Source of the DNA: Pempheris klunzingeri
Lineage: Eukaryota; Chordata; Actinopteri; Acropomatiformes; Pempheridae
Direction of reading: 5' to 3'
Length of the DNA stretch: 64,000 nucleotides
Assembly (NCBI RefSeq): GCF_042242105.1
Contig: NC_092023.1
Coordinates: 10,238,433-10,302,432, forward strand
Positions within the stretch are counted from its first letter, which is position 1. Each line of letters begins with the position of its first letter. The translations under genes were made by a program, and so were the position numbers. Under the pieces are notes generated by a model. The model was not told where the DNA came from. It saw only the letters and a program-made list of their open reading frames with translations, and did not search any database. Positions 1-11,700 of the stretch are shown here, piece by piece.

Positions 1-560
1 ACCTCCAGGAGGGTTAGCTCACCCACAGAGACTTAGTGACCGACTATAACTTACTGATTAACACATTTTTACTCTCCGACTTACTGATTAAGATTTTTGC
101 TCACCTGACAATGTCAGTGAAAATTATGATTAAAAAAAATACTAATTCGGTTTCATATTGCACACTTACTGATTACTAATGTGTAATTTATTTATTTTAC
201 ATAAATGGTGTAATAAAAATAATGCCTTGTTTTCAATAGCCTTCATGTAATGAGACCCAGTGATACCAAATCAATACCTAAATGTAGCCATCATTAAACT
301 GGACAGTAAATCCAGTTTGCCCCCACAATAAACGCAAAGTGGAGGCTGAATCCCAAACTTATTCAAACGTTCAGGAGAGCAGAAACACTCTCTCCCAGCT
401 GCACGTCTGAGCCGACACTTTCCAATGATAAGCCAGCGTTTGTGTGTTTGTTCCCTGACAAACCGACACATCTGGAAAAGTCTGGATTTCAGCTGCTTTT
501 TAACTGATCGTAGTAATTTGTCAACATTTTCATTGTTGCTAAATGTCTGTATGAATCCAG
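1..560. other. lyrm7 intron 1 (upstream part), no coding signal
   Basis: AT-rich sequence upstream of the first visible lyrm7 exon. Three copies of a 12-bp motif, acttactgatta, lie at 49-60, 79-90 and 164-175. I searched for the short lyrm7 first exon (an ATG with about six codons, then a GT donor) and found none, so it lies left of the window. The open frames here are short and show no conserved motif. Confidence 0.6.
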
Positions 561-1418
561 GTCCTAAATGTGTTTAAAGCGCTGCACAGAACAAGGATGG
601 CTGTATTCAAAGATGATGACACAGCACTGACAGGTGAGCTAGTTTGATTCCCTCCTCCCAGTAGAGGAGCATCTGTAGCCATATCTTTGGTGGATGATGT
701 TAACCAAACAGTAGACAACTTAATGCGTAACAACTTTTTTTCTTACCAAGCTGCAAGATTAAAGATCAACGAGGAGTTCCGCAAAAACAAAAATGAAACT
801 TCAGAGGAAAACATTGCAAAGGTACAGTGAAAGCACAACAGAAAGCAACATGATTTGTTTATATAGATTGTACAGTTTATTTGCGCTTGTTTCTTCCGTT
901 GTGTATTTAAATGGGTGTTAAATGGGTTTTGTGTAACGTGGGCTGTGGTAGCATTGCAGAGGATTTAGAAAGCACAACAGCCCTTTAGACTTATGTTTAA
1001 CCTGCAAACAATGCAAAACAGTAAAACAAGGAGGGGGTGTTGCTATGTACACAAAGGGGCATTTTACCCGTCTGTGCCTGTGGTCTCATCGTCCTTCTGC
1101 ACTCATTACCCTTGTGTTTTTACAGATGATCAAAATGGGTTCAGCTGTGGAAACTGTTCTCCGAGAGGCAGTGATACAAGCGGAACATACTGGAGAAAAT
1201 ACACTATGTATGTTTTTTCTTCTCATGTGTTATTCTACAAAATGTGCACGAGTCGAGAAAGAAGCATATGAATGCAAAAAATGTACAACAGCAATCTTGA
1301 CTTCTCTCTTATCACAGTTCAATGATATTTCTCTCTCTCTTTCACAGTGCTTCGACCCAGAGAGAGCCTTCTATTAGAAAACTTCCCTTATTGTGACGAG
1401 CCCAGGAAAAAGACATGA
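561..1418 (+). CDS. lyrm7: lyrm7, LYR-motif complex III assembly factor (5' partial)
   Basis: Four coding exons: 561-633, 751-821, 1126-1207 and 1348-1418 (stop TGA 1416-1418), all with AG/GT borders and continuous phase. They give 98 aa; the human protein is 104 aa, so only about six N-terminal residues are missing. The translation begins VLNVFKALHRTR, where LHR stands in the LYR tripeptide position, continues KINEEFRKNKNETSEEN, and ends ENFPYCDEP. LYRM7 (MZM1L) is a matrix chaperone that binds the Rieske iron-sulfur protein UQCRFS1 before its insertion into respiratory complex III. The LYR region and adjacent helix contact the iron-sulfur transfer machinery in this family. Identification rests on recalled similarity to human LYRM7 along its whole length. 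The start codon is not in the window. Confidence 0.93.
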
Positions 1419-1745
1419 TTTACCATCCGATTACATCTTTTTCATCAAAAAAGAGACTCACTATCACCCTTTACCGTCCCTCAGCATTTGAAAGGATTTA
1501 TCCCAAACAGCGTTTTATGTTGTTCAGGATTTCCTGAGAAAAAAAGAACATTTTTAAGATCATTTCTACACAAAAGAAATGCCTGTTTCCATTTCAGCTG
1601 CTCTGATTGAAGATATCTGTGTCGTAAACTGGATGCTGTCATTTCATGTACAGTATTGTATTAAATGTAATTGAGTTGTGTTTTCTGCCTACTTTTCAGC
1701 TAAAGAATGTGTTGCCATGTTCTGATTAAAGGAGTATTCTTTGAC
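1419..1745 (+). other. lyrm7 3' UTR with polyadenylation signal
   Basis: Non-coding sequence after the lyrm7 stop. An ATTAAA hexamer at 1725-1730, about 310 nt after the stop, is the best polyadenylation signal. No AATAAA is closer to the stop. Confidence 0.6.
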
Positions 1746-2160
1746 CTTTGGGTTTAATTTATTTGTTTATTTTGTTCAAACCACTAAAAATAAAAGATGG
1801 GTCTCATATAATGATGGTCGAAACTTGGGACAAACACCACAACAAGTCCTTATTAAAGGTATCAGAAAATGCATGGCTTGCAAAATTGCAATCAGGGTCT
1901 CCCAGAATAAATGATCACATTTCATTGTATTGATTCTTTGTAATTGCCCTTGAGTGGGAGATGCATCAGTTGTGACCTGTGTGGCACACAAAAGATAATG
2001 AAAGTAACCCTGGAATACAAGGTATTCAATTTAGAGCATGAAATCCAAACTGGACATGCTGAGTTTTTAAATACAAAAAGAGATATAACACATTTAAAGA
2101 TAAATTACGTTTCAAAAGTAAACTGCATTGGTTTAACCTCCGTGGAGCTGTAAAAGTAGA
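1746..2160. other. lyrm7-dync2li1 intergenic spacer
   Basis: About 400 bp of AT-rich spacer between the lyrm7 polyadenylation signal and the dync2li1 promoter. The small open frames on both strands show no conserved motif. No RNA gene or transposon is recognised. Confidence 0.5.
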
Positions 2161-2196
2161 TGGAGCAACACGAAAATTGAATGTCTCGACGAAGGT

Positions 2197-2215
2197 ACTA
2201 CATTTCCCACAATGC
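2197..2215 (+). promoter_or_regulatory. ZNF143/THAP11-type promoter element
   Basis: The 19-mer actacatttcccacaatgc closely matches the ACTACAnTTCCCAnnATGC consensus recognised by ZNF143 (Staf) with THAP11/HCFC1, common in promoters of broadly expressed genes. It lies about 110 bp upstream of the dync2li1 start codon and 34 bp upstream of the X-box. The match is visible in sequence; binding is inferred. Confidence 0.65.
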
Positions 2216-2248
2216 CCTTAAATTAAGGTTACATCATCAATATGCGCC

Positions 2249-2262
2249 GTTACTCTGGCAAC
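2249..2262 (+). promoter_or_regulatory. RFX X-box of dync2li1
   Basis: The 14-mer gttactctggcaac matches the RFX/DAF-19 X-box consensus GTTRCCnnRGYAAC at 13 of 14 positions; the one mismatch is T for C at position 6. It is 64 bp upstream of the start codon, the usual distance for X-boxes of intraflagellar-transport genes. DYNC2LI1 is a classic ciliary target, which supports the assignment. Confidence 0.7.
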
Positions 2263-2325
2263 GTTGATAAGCGGTTCGTTTGGTTGTACCCCTTTAGCTA
2301 GCTTGTCCACAAAATATCAAATTTG

Positions 2326-5300
2326 ATGCCAAAAATAAGGTGAATATCAGTTTGTATACACATTTGAATCATTTGTAACATTGTCACAGACATTATAACA
2401 TTATTGTTTTTCAAACAACGTCTCGCTCGATCTCGTATTTGTCAGCTCAGACACGCTGTGGGAGCTAGCCGCGGCGGAGGTGCACAGCCGGGGGACTGAA
2501 GCTGGAGAGGCGGATGGAGGAGAGCCGGTCAGCGAGAGGACCGTGTTTCTGATAGGAAGCAAGGCTGGGGTATGTTTGTCTCCAGACCACAGACAGTACA
2601 TTTGTTGGCACTCTTGTTATTTGCTAGTAAGTTCACCTTTGCTTCTTTTTGTTCAGGGTAAAACGTCCATTCTCCTCAGATGCCTCGACAGGTGAGTTAG
2701 TATGTGTGGTCCACTTTCATCTCAAAATGAGCGAGTCTAGCCTTATGATTAAAAGCACACCTGCTCTTGACCCTCCTCATAGTCTGTATGCAGATTAATA
2801 TTAAAGAGACGGTTCATCCAATTCACAAGCAAACATTACCAGTTAGTAACAGAAATGCTTTGATCAATTGAAGTTCAATCTTGAGGAAAAGGTTTATTAT
2901 CCAAGCTCAAAGCTCCACTTAACACCAATCAAAGCTTTCAGCTGCATCTCACTGGCTTTTTCAGTGCTATTAAATTGATCGCTTTGTTAGGTTTGACTTA
3001 GGTTAGATTGTTGCTCAACAATGATACTGTTTTTTTTCTTTTTTAATCCACGAGGGATGAACCATCCAAGCCAACTCTGGCGCTGGAGTACACTTTTGGC
3101 AGACGGGCCCGAGGACACAACACAGTAAGGAAGTCCTGTTGGTCATGGACACTTAGACTCTTGGACAAATCCCTCGGAAAAATATGTTTGAGACACATGC
3201 AATCCCATTCCTCTTTCAGCCCAAAGACATAGCCCACCTATGGGAGCTGGGAGGAGGGATCTCTTTGTCAGACCTGGTCCAGATCCCCATCACTCCTGCC
3301 AACATCAGGTAGGTCACTTAAATGCATTCCTGAGGTCTTGTTATGTCTTTCACAATTCACTGTTTATTCACTGATCTTTTAGAGTCAGGGTCAGAGAGTG
3401 ACATATTTCAAATGGGAATATAATTTATGTTTTAAAGTCAGTCTGGTTTGAACAGTGTTGTCATGCCCATAAAAGAAGGGTGTTTTCGTGGTCTGAGCCT
3501 GAGAACACCTTCTCCTTTATATCCTGCCAGAGCACATAGCCCTTCCTGTCTTTTCCCAGGTCTCTCTCTGTCATTCTCGTTCTGGACTTATCTAAACCCA
3601 ACGCCATGTGGGCAACCATGGAGAAGCTACTGCAGGCCACACAAGCTCATCTGGAGAAAGTGTCTTCCCAGACACAACAAGCACAGAAGGCCAAACCCGG
3701 AGCCAAACAGCAGGCACTGGTCCACTCAGCAGCACGAGTCTTGCCTAAGGACTATCCTGTAAGACGTCCTGCTAACATAATCTTTTGGCCAGTCCATGGC
3801 AACATATAGTAGCATTTAAAGTTTTGGAATGCATGAACCACTTGAGAAATGCTTATACATCAGACTTATATGTCACAAATTTAAATGTGAAAAGACCAAA
3901 GCTAAAAATAAACCAAGATTTTGAAAACTAGCTACTTTGATATATTAAAAAAAAAAAAAAAGTTCACCAGATCTCCCCTTACAGCGTGGACAAAGTAAAA
4001 ATAACATATTTAAGGCAATTCTTAGCCTTGATGAGCAATTTTCATTATCCAGTGCACACGTGAGATGATACATGTATCCTGAGTATCTGTGACTCTGTCA
4101 ACAGGACAGAGAGCTGATCAGTCCCTTTCCTGTTCCTCTGCTCATCATTGGCAGCAAATATGACATATTTCAGGTAAAACACATGTTTCAACCTAAACAT
4201 TAGCTATGGAGTTTGTCTCATGGTGGCTGAATGACGTATATCTCATGAAATTTCAAATGCTTGTTATACAATTTTAAAGTTCTTTTGGCAAAGTAATTGT
4301 TAAAAACTTTGGTGTCTTACACTCAGATTTATTTGTGTAACATTGCAACTTTCTCACTTAATTTTCTTCTTGGATCCTGCTATAATTTGTGCAACACATT
4401 TACAGGGAGACGTTTTTCCATTTTTGTTGCAGGAATCTGACTCTGACAAGAAGAAAGTGGTTAGTAAAACATTGCGTTTTATTGCCCACTACTACGCCGC
4501 CTCTCTTATTGTAAGTGTGCTTTTACTACACATGCAGCATATTTACATTTAACATAACTTGCTTAAAATAGGCTGTGATTTGCTCTTTCTAATCTTTTTT
4601 TGTTTTCTGTTTCTGTTGAATCCATCTGTTCTGTTAACTGCTGCTGGTCCACTTTTCTTTGAGATTTACATTTTTCTTTTTGCTCCTGTGCATCATCTTG
4701 TCATCAGTTCACCAGCATCAAGTCGGAGAACCTAATGTCAAAAACCAAGAACTTATTTTCCCACCTGGCTTTTGGTCTTGACAGAGGGTGAGGAGAATAA
4801 CACGGCATTGTACTTTATATCAGTAATACTTGGTTGATTTCCCAATTGCATTTCTCATTTGTACTTTTCTTGAGCTATAATAGATTTTGTAATATACAAC
4901 AGATTTTATCAAACACATGATATGAGAAGAGCTTTTCAAGAGACAACTCAAAATGGAAAATAAATGGAAGATAAAATATATTTCACACCTATTTATTTCA
5001 AATAAAATAAATAGTTGTGTATGTGACTGTACTATTCATTTATAACTTTTGGTTGAAGTTGTGTTTTTTCATTCTTTTTCTTTTGTGGTCAGGAAAACTG
5101 TGTCCTGTGACTCCACCAAACCTCTCGTCATCCCAGCAGGCTCTGACTCCTTTAGCCAAATTGGTGAGTACAACACCACTCAGTGGCTAAAAACAGTAAT
5201 GCAGTAAAATGGAATTAAAACACTGTTGCTGTGCCGTGTTGTAAGACGTACATCTCATTTAGAGCCACCCTCTGCCTTGACATTTGTTTCTGTTGATGTG

Positions 5301-7698
5301 AACAGGATTGTGTGACACTGTGTTGCTCCCATTACTTCAGGCTCCCCTCCTACTACTGATGTTGACATCACTTCTCTGCATGCAAAAAACCCAAAGGACC
5401 TCTGGAAGAAAATCTACGAGCGTGTCTTTCCCCAAGAGGTAATTTGGCATCTTTTTCTTTATCAGTACTGCAAAATGCACCTAATTTAGCCTGTGATGTT
5501 TAAGAAAATAACAAAATTACCATCCTCACACTGGACAATCATATTCACACACACGGACTGTGTTTCTACATAAACTGCTGCATTCCATCTCATAAACATG
5601 CATGTTTACATGAACAAATATCCCTGTTAACAGTCCATTTTTAATATGTTTCTGTTTATCCAATTGTCTTTGTCTTGGCAGAATACCAGCGAGCAGAGGG
5701 AACTGAAGGATCCAGCCAAAGACCCTCAGTACAGTGAACCTCAGATTGATGCCATGAGAGCCCAGAAAGACCAGGTAACTCCTCTTGACCAATCAAACAT
5801 GCTCACGTCGTATTACTTCATAGCTGCACAGTTGGAATAGTACTGCAAAGCACATATTTCACCTGTGATTGTAGACAGGCTGTGCTGCTGCAGTCAGTGT
5901 TGAGACTCACAAGTTGGTAGTACGATGGTCAATCGGTGTTCATCAGAAATACCTGCTCCTTTATCTGTGCTTTGTGACCTGAATAAGTATTTAGGTAGGA
6001 GGTAACAGATGGTAAAAGGAAAATGAAAAAGAGTACAACTGACAGCACAGCAGTAGGTTTTCTTGTTGTTTAAGAGGTTAGATTCAATGGAAGCCCAGGA
6101 AGATTTTTCAATCATAAACCCCGGAGCAAGAAGTAGCTTCTTCTACAATTTATTTTAAATTTTGTCATTGTTGCTGGCTCTTAGTTAAGGTATAATAACA
6201 GGCCCCCAAACCATATGCTCCATATGCCTACAACATTTTATTTATATACATTATACGAGTATATTACTTTGGTCTAGTGAAGTCACAGAAAAATGTCAGT
6301 GGAATTAGTTGTCTTTCTACTACCCAAGCTAAGCTGAATATGTGAGAATTCACTCTTCATTGGAAAGATAAATCTTATGCACTCCACACCTTTCTCAAAC
6401 AGAGCTAGTGCTCCAGAGTGACCTTCTGTCTTTAGGTAACTCGTATGTAGTTGTGTTTATGTCACGGCCTCATTAACAGACCATAATATAACCTCAGAGA
6501 TTAGTAGCCGGTCTGCCTTAGTGCCACTCTGGCACTTGAACTGCAGTAACCTGTTGGAGTCACACTGCTGTTATCACTGACTGACTCTCACCTGATGCTG
6601 GTCATCGTGATCTTCCATTGGACTGCACATGTTGTGATTTGTCTGGATAACCAATAAGAGAAATGGGGTAAAAGTTGATTCAATCACGTACAGAGAAAAA
6701 TTTTGTGAAGGCTTATTTGCATGTCAGAGCAGATTGTCAGCAGATAACCTTCATGTATCCCTGTCTTGTATGTATGGCTCATAAATAATATTCTTCTAAT
6801 ATTCTTGTCTGAGCTTATGTATCCTTAGCCCCAGTTTGTGTCTCTTATGTGTAATAATTACATTCATGTTACAGAGCTAAGCATCTGTTTTTTCTGGAAG
6901 AAAAAATCCAGTCTTTCAAAATCCAGGTCATTTAACAACAAGGCATTTCTACAATCTTCAAACTCTTCTGCTCATCTGGATTGAAAAAATCCTATAATAA
7001 ACAAAACATTCAGATTAGACCAGAAGCGCACGGTTAGAGTTAGGTGCTCGCTAACACAAGCCAACCCCAGATTCACTCTACTTTTGGAAAGAGCTTTGTC
7101 TGCTTGATGTGCCACCTTGCCATATTTGCAATTTTTTTCAGTGCTGGTTCCACCATTTCCACAGCTTCCTCTTAGATGAGTACTTACAATCTTGCTGTTA
7201 GCTGAGGGCTACACACTCACAGCCCACAGATAGACAACCAGAAACGTCTGGAGCACAGCGAAAAGGAATTACAGGCACAGGGCAGGATCTCTGCAGAGGG
7301 AGGCATTGCCACACACTTGTAGTGGGTCATAATTTCAGGCTGAGAGGGATAATTTTTGAATGAATCTGTACATTGGTTCTGTACATCCTACTCATTCAAC
7401 CTTCAACGTTACCAATATACAATATAAATGCATTTAATGCAAAACCTACAAAACTGTCAAAATCTGGAAGAGGCTTTCAATATTTCTGTGGAATCAGCAT
7501 TCTTCATTACATGGCACAACCCTGCGAACCTTTGTTTCCAAAGTTTAGACCACGTGAAGGTAACAGAAAAATAGCTCAGGTGACCTGTCTGGCTCCTGAT
7601 GAAGCCTGAATTAATGCTTCATGTTTGTTTTTCAGGAGTTGGATCAGTATAAGAGGAATGCAGCGAAGTCATGGAGAGGACTGGAGCTGGAGACATGA
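2326..7698 (+). CDS. dync2li1: dync2li1, cytoplasmic dynein-2 light intermediate chain 1
   Basis: Thirteen exons: 2326-2339, 2446-2569, 2657-2691, 3055-3124, 3220-3308, 3560-3758, 4105-4173, 4433-4510, 4708-4787, 5093-5163, 5341-5438, 5682-5774, 7636-7698. All are GT-AG and total 1083 nt, 360 aa (human about 351). The start MPKI is encoded by a 14-nt first exon and runs in frame into [13 protein letters not shown], like human MPSETLWEIAKAEV. A Ras-like P-loop GSKAGGKTS is at residues 42-50. Further conserved stretches are [32 protein letters not shown] and [14 protein letters not shown]; the C-terminus contains [13 protein letters not shown]. The protein stabilises the dynein-2 heavy chain DYNC2H1 for retrograde intraflagellar transport; human mutations cause short-rib and Ellis-van Creveld-type ciliopathy. 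Intron 12 is the only large one. Confidence 0.96.
5775..7635 (+). other. dync2li1 intron 12, no gene seen
   Basis: The largest dync2li1 intron, 1861 nt, bounded by a GTAACT donor and a TTTTTCAG acceptor. It contains no long microsatellite, recognisable transposon or open frame with conserved motifs on either strand. Confidence 0.55.
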
Positions 7699-7912
7699 GC
7701 GATAATCAGCTCTATGGTCACACACACACAGACACCATATATTAATGTAAATATAGTATGCATTTATTTATTTCCTTTTGTGTCATTTTTTTTTACCACT
7801 TTATAACTCATACAATCCATACAACTGTATAGGTAGAGATCTTTTTACATACTGTTTAAAACATAACAAAACTACTTGTATACTGATGATAAAATGTGTT
7901 CTAAAAAATAAA
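7699..7912 (+). terminator. dync2li1 3' UTR and polyadenylation signal
   Basis: AATAAA at 7907-7912, about 210 nt after the stop, in AT-rich sequence. It is the first canonical hexamer after the coding region. Confidence 0.65.
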
Positions 7913-8634
7913 CAATTTTACTTTATTACAAAAAGCATTACTTCCTATTCATGATACATTACAATCACTGCATAAAGAAAAAAGAAATGCATACAATACA
8001 AAAGTGACATTTTAGTGCTTAGAACATTGATTTACTTCTGATACTCAGTGATACACAGCAGTCCATCATTCAATTTTCAGTCAGACTGTTGATTTAAAGT
8101 TTAAGCTTCAAGTGACATGTAGTTTGCATGTATCCCTTTGTATATAGTTTTATGTAAAAATATTTGACGTTACATTAGTGCAAATGTTTGTTGCAAGCAG
8201 AAACTGCCTTTTTAAACTATACAGAACTTCAGGTTGAATTAGCTCAGTCTGTCTCAGTCGTTTGAGCCCAATTAGGTTGATTTATGGTGCATTTTAGTGC
8301 TGGGGCCTCACTGCTGTAGCTGTCATATCATTTAATTGACTGTCCATGTCTACATACCAGTCAACACTAATGAACTCTGCTGTACTGTATACCTCTGTAC
8401 ACCTCTCATCCTGTTTTTTAGAGAAAATGTTGAACAGAAGTTTTGTACTTGCATCACTGCTCTGAACTATGGAATACTTGATTCTGTGACACTTTATGGT
8501 AAGTATTTACACAGAAATGTTCCTTGAATTTTAGAGGAAAGAGTTGAGTGGAAACACAGATGATGTGATGTTAGATGCCACAGTACTTAAGTGTACCTCA
8601 TCTTCTCTGAATACCGTAAATGTATAACCCTAAA
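7913..8634. other. Tail-to-tail spacer between dync2li1 and abcg5
   Basis: About 700 bp of AT-rich sequence between the convergent 3' ends of dync2li1 (+) and abcg5 (-). No gene, transposon or microsatellite is recognised. Confidence 0.5.
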
Positions 8635-8640
8635 TTTATT
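8635..8640 (-). terminator. abcg5 polyadenylation signal
   Basis: TTTATT on the plus strand reads AATAAA on the minus strand, 75 nt beyond the abcg5 stop. It would give a short 3' UTR. Other hexamers farther away cannot be excluded. Confidence 0.5.
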
Positions 8641-8714
8641 GCAAATCTTCAGAGTCAAGCTCACTTTAGCTTCCTGCTTAAAGAGAAGACTCTCCCACAC
8701 GTGTATCTATGGGT

Positions 8715-11700
8715 TTAGTGACGCACAAGCCTGTCTCTGATCTTGAAGCTGATCGTGCCCAGCAGCAGGAGGGCAGGGAAGAAGGAGTACAGGAGAACAA
8801 AGTCTAGTGTGTATCGTGACAGAGCACCAGGATAGCCCTCATCAATGATCTGACTGCCATGAGTGATCAGACAGGCTCCTGGCAAAGGTTTGGAAACATC
8901 TGCAACAACACAGCACACCGGAGAGAAAGAGTTGGCAGTTGTCTGGCACTAATTCAAGCATTGAGCAAGAGTGAAATTATTATAATTGTGGGTCTCTGTC
9001 AATTCACAGGGAAGGTGGACGCACAGGATGACCCCACGGTAAAAAGAACTTACTGCATGTGAAGTCAAGTCCGTGGAACTCGGTCACTATGAGCAGCTCA
9101 CAGCTGTACTTCTGGAAAGTCAGGTAGCTGAGCCACTGGAAAACCACCGGCATCTGCTGGGTGCTTCTGTTGCGAGGAAGAGGAGAGGAAGATGTGTTAC
9201 TGTTAGCATGTGTCTGGAAAGTTAGCAGTGGTCACTATAATATCTTAATTTACATTTAAGACCTGAAAAAGTTGTCTTATCAAATCACAACGGGGTTGTT
9301 GTAGTTACTTACTAACTTACTAATTAAATTAAAAACACATTTGGTGTCTCACCTCAAGAAGCCAGATCCCACCAGGATCCCTGCAATATTGAGCAGAGCC
9401 ACTCCAGTGTTGACCATGTTAGGGTCTTGGACCACTCCTAATAACACCACTGTCAGCAGCTCACCTGAGGAACAGAAAAAAGCAAACATACTAATACATA
9501 CAACTAGCCATAAACAATGGAACCATGACAGTAATGAGATCTCCACTTAAGTCAAACACATTTGTAAGGCTTCACACCACTGTAGACTGATCTTTCTAAA
9601 AGTGAAAATTTAGAGTCTGTCCTTGTCAAAGTATTCGCAGCAAATTCCTAATTAAGACACGTTTTAAGAGTTTTAGAGATACAAATCATGGAGATGTCCC
9701 CATTATGTACTTTGAATAACTAAGATAATCTTTTGCTTTGAATGAAAAGAATATCGCTGTTTTTCCCTGAAGGGATACTTGTATCATTACAGTGAGGGCA
9801 GATATGTATGTACAATGTTTAACTTTCCTCCATGTCACCTGCACCGAGAGCTTTCCACTTGTCATCCAACTCGATGGCACTAGATGAAGATCAAATCAAA
9901 CTGACTTACCAATAAAATTATTACTGCTATTAGCACAGACGTCGAGTTGGATGACAAGCGGGCAGCTCTGGGGGAAGGCAACACTGAGGAAAGTTAAACA
10001 AAGTTAAACATTGTTCATTTGCATACACTACCCGCATTGAAATGATACAAAGCTGGTTGAAAATCTGCAAATTGTCCATTTGATCTAATCAGCTCACCTA
10101 TAATATGAGGCACCAGGACTACTGCAGTGAAACACAGGAAGCGTATGCTGTCAGGGTGCATCCCCACCGTCCTGAGTGGAAAGCAGGCAGGGTGAAAAAG
10201 ACAGAAGAGACAAAAGATGATTTATTGGTGAGAGGGTGCACATATGGAACATGATTCATTAAATCCTTGAGGGACGCTGACTATGCAGCTTTTACCCTCC
10301 AAAACAAAGACACATGCAGACTTACTACCCACCAGTAAAGGAAGGAGGTGAAGATGACAACACTGAGGATGCTGAAGGGCAGAATGTGGAAGATGTAGGC
10401 CAAGAACATTTGCCATTTACTGTACAGACCATCCTGACTCTCCTGGTCACTGATGGCCCGCAAAGCTGGAACTGTTGAGAAAAGCAGAGACAGAGAGTGA
10501 ATTGAGTGGAAAAGACGAGAAAATGTAATAATGAAAACCCACAAAGCTCTATAATGGATGAATATGTTAAAAATTGGGGGGAAGTCTATTGTAAATGGTA
10601 TTGAGATAAATTAGGGTTATAATGACCAGAGAAAGTAAGTTAGTATTCGCTTACTGGATGAGTACTTCTTTCACTATCCCATTCAGGGTCAGTACTTGAT
10701 ACTTATCGGTAGATGAATCATACTGTCAAATCTTGATCTTTACAAGGGATGAATCATTAAAAATGAATAATGCATGTTGCAATCTGTGTTCCAGATTTGC
10801 AGGTGTTCTTGGTTTTACTCATCAAAGTTATCCAGACAAGTAAGTAAACCTGCTTTTTGTAACAAACCACTGGTCGGTATTGTATTCAGTCTTTATCTAT
10901 GGAATTCAAGGTCAGCGTGACATCCCCTATCACTACCTCTGGCTGTTTGGGTGCTTATGGAGTGCTTTTAATTACCTTTAAACTCTAGTGTGACTTCTGC
11001 TCTGGCCAGTTTTATCAAGTCTCTTATCCTCAATAGCCGTGACAGCCAGAGCCCTAAAGCTAAGATTGTAGACTCAGCTGATAACTGAGAATGAAATAAT
11101 CCCCTCATACAGCCAATATCCTTCACAGGTTAATGTCTGTATTGTCTTTTAACAAAAATCTTATGTATGCATAAAATAGTTGATAGAAAAGATAGTTTCC
11201 ACTTATCATATATTGCCTAACCTTTCAAAATGTGTTTTCCTTTATAGTTAGTTTGATCAGGAAATTCTCACTGACATAATGTCACAAGAGTGACTTAGCC
11301 TCAATAATACTAAGTTATACACCACATAAAATATACATCACAATATCAGAAATAAATATTAGGAATCACATAAAGCTCACACAGCAATGCTTTATATTCT
11401 CAGTGTTTGTAGTTTGTAGTAGTTCTTGCAGGGCAGAGTGAGTTAAAAAGAATGCTGAGATTCAGCTTTGTTTAGCTGTTTCTGCCTTTTTTCTCTGCGT
11501 CTATACAGCATTATGTGTGAAGGTTTGTCTGTATTTGAGGTTACCTGAAGTCATAGCAGCTACTATAAATACTATTCATGAACTCCTTTAACACAGAGAG
11601 ATACAAATACATGCACACTCAGATCATGTATGTAGTATAGATAGTGCAGGTCTGTAGGTAAAAAGGCACTCAGGTTCACTGAGCTCTAAATGGAGTGAAG

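Noticed and set aside
181..480. Search for the missing lyrm7 first exon
   Set aside because: No ATG with about six codons followed by a plausible donor and correct phase exists left of 561.
8240..8290. tRNA-like words (tagctcag, gtttgagccc)
   Set aside because: They cannot form a cloverleaf with a proper anticodon arm.
9909..9990. Exon-like segment in abcg5 intron 11 with a GTAAG donor
   Set aside because: The frame is continuous from exon 11 to exon 12 without it, its translation has no match in the family, and it overlaps one arm of an inverted repeat.
10321..10333. GTAAGT as donor of abcg5 exon 10
   Set aside because: Using it gives phase 0 and a stop soon after the next acceptor. The upstream GTGGGT donor gives TGG ACG GTG GGG ATG (WTVGM), matching the family.
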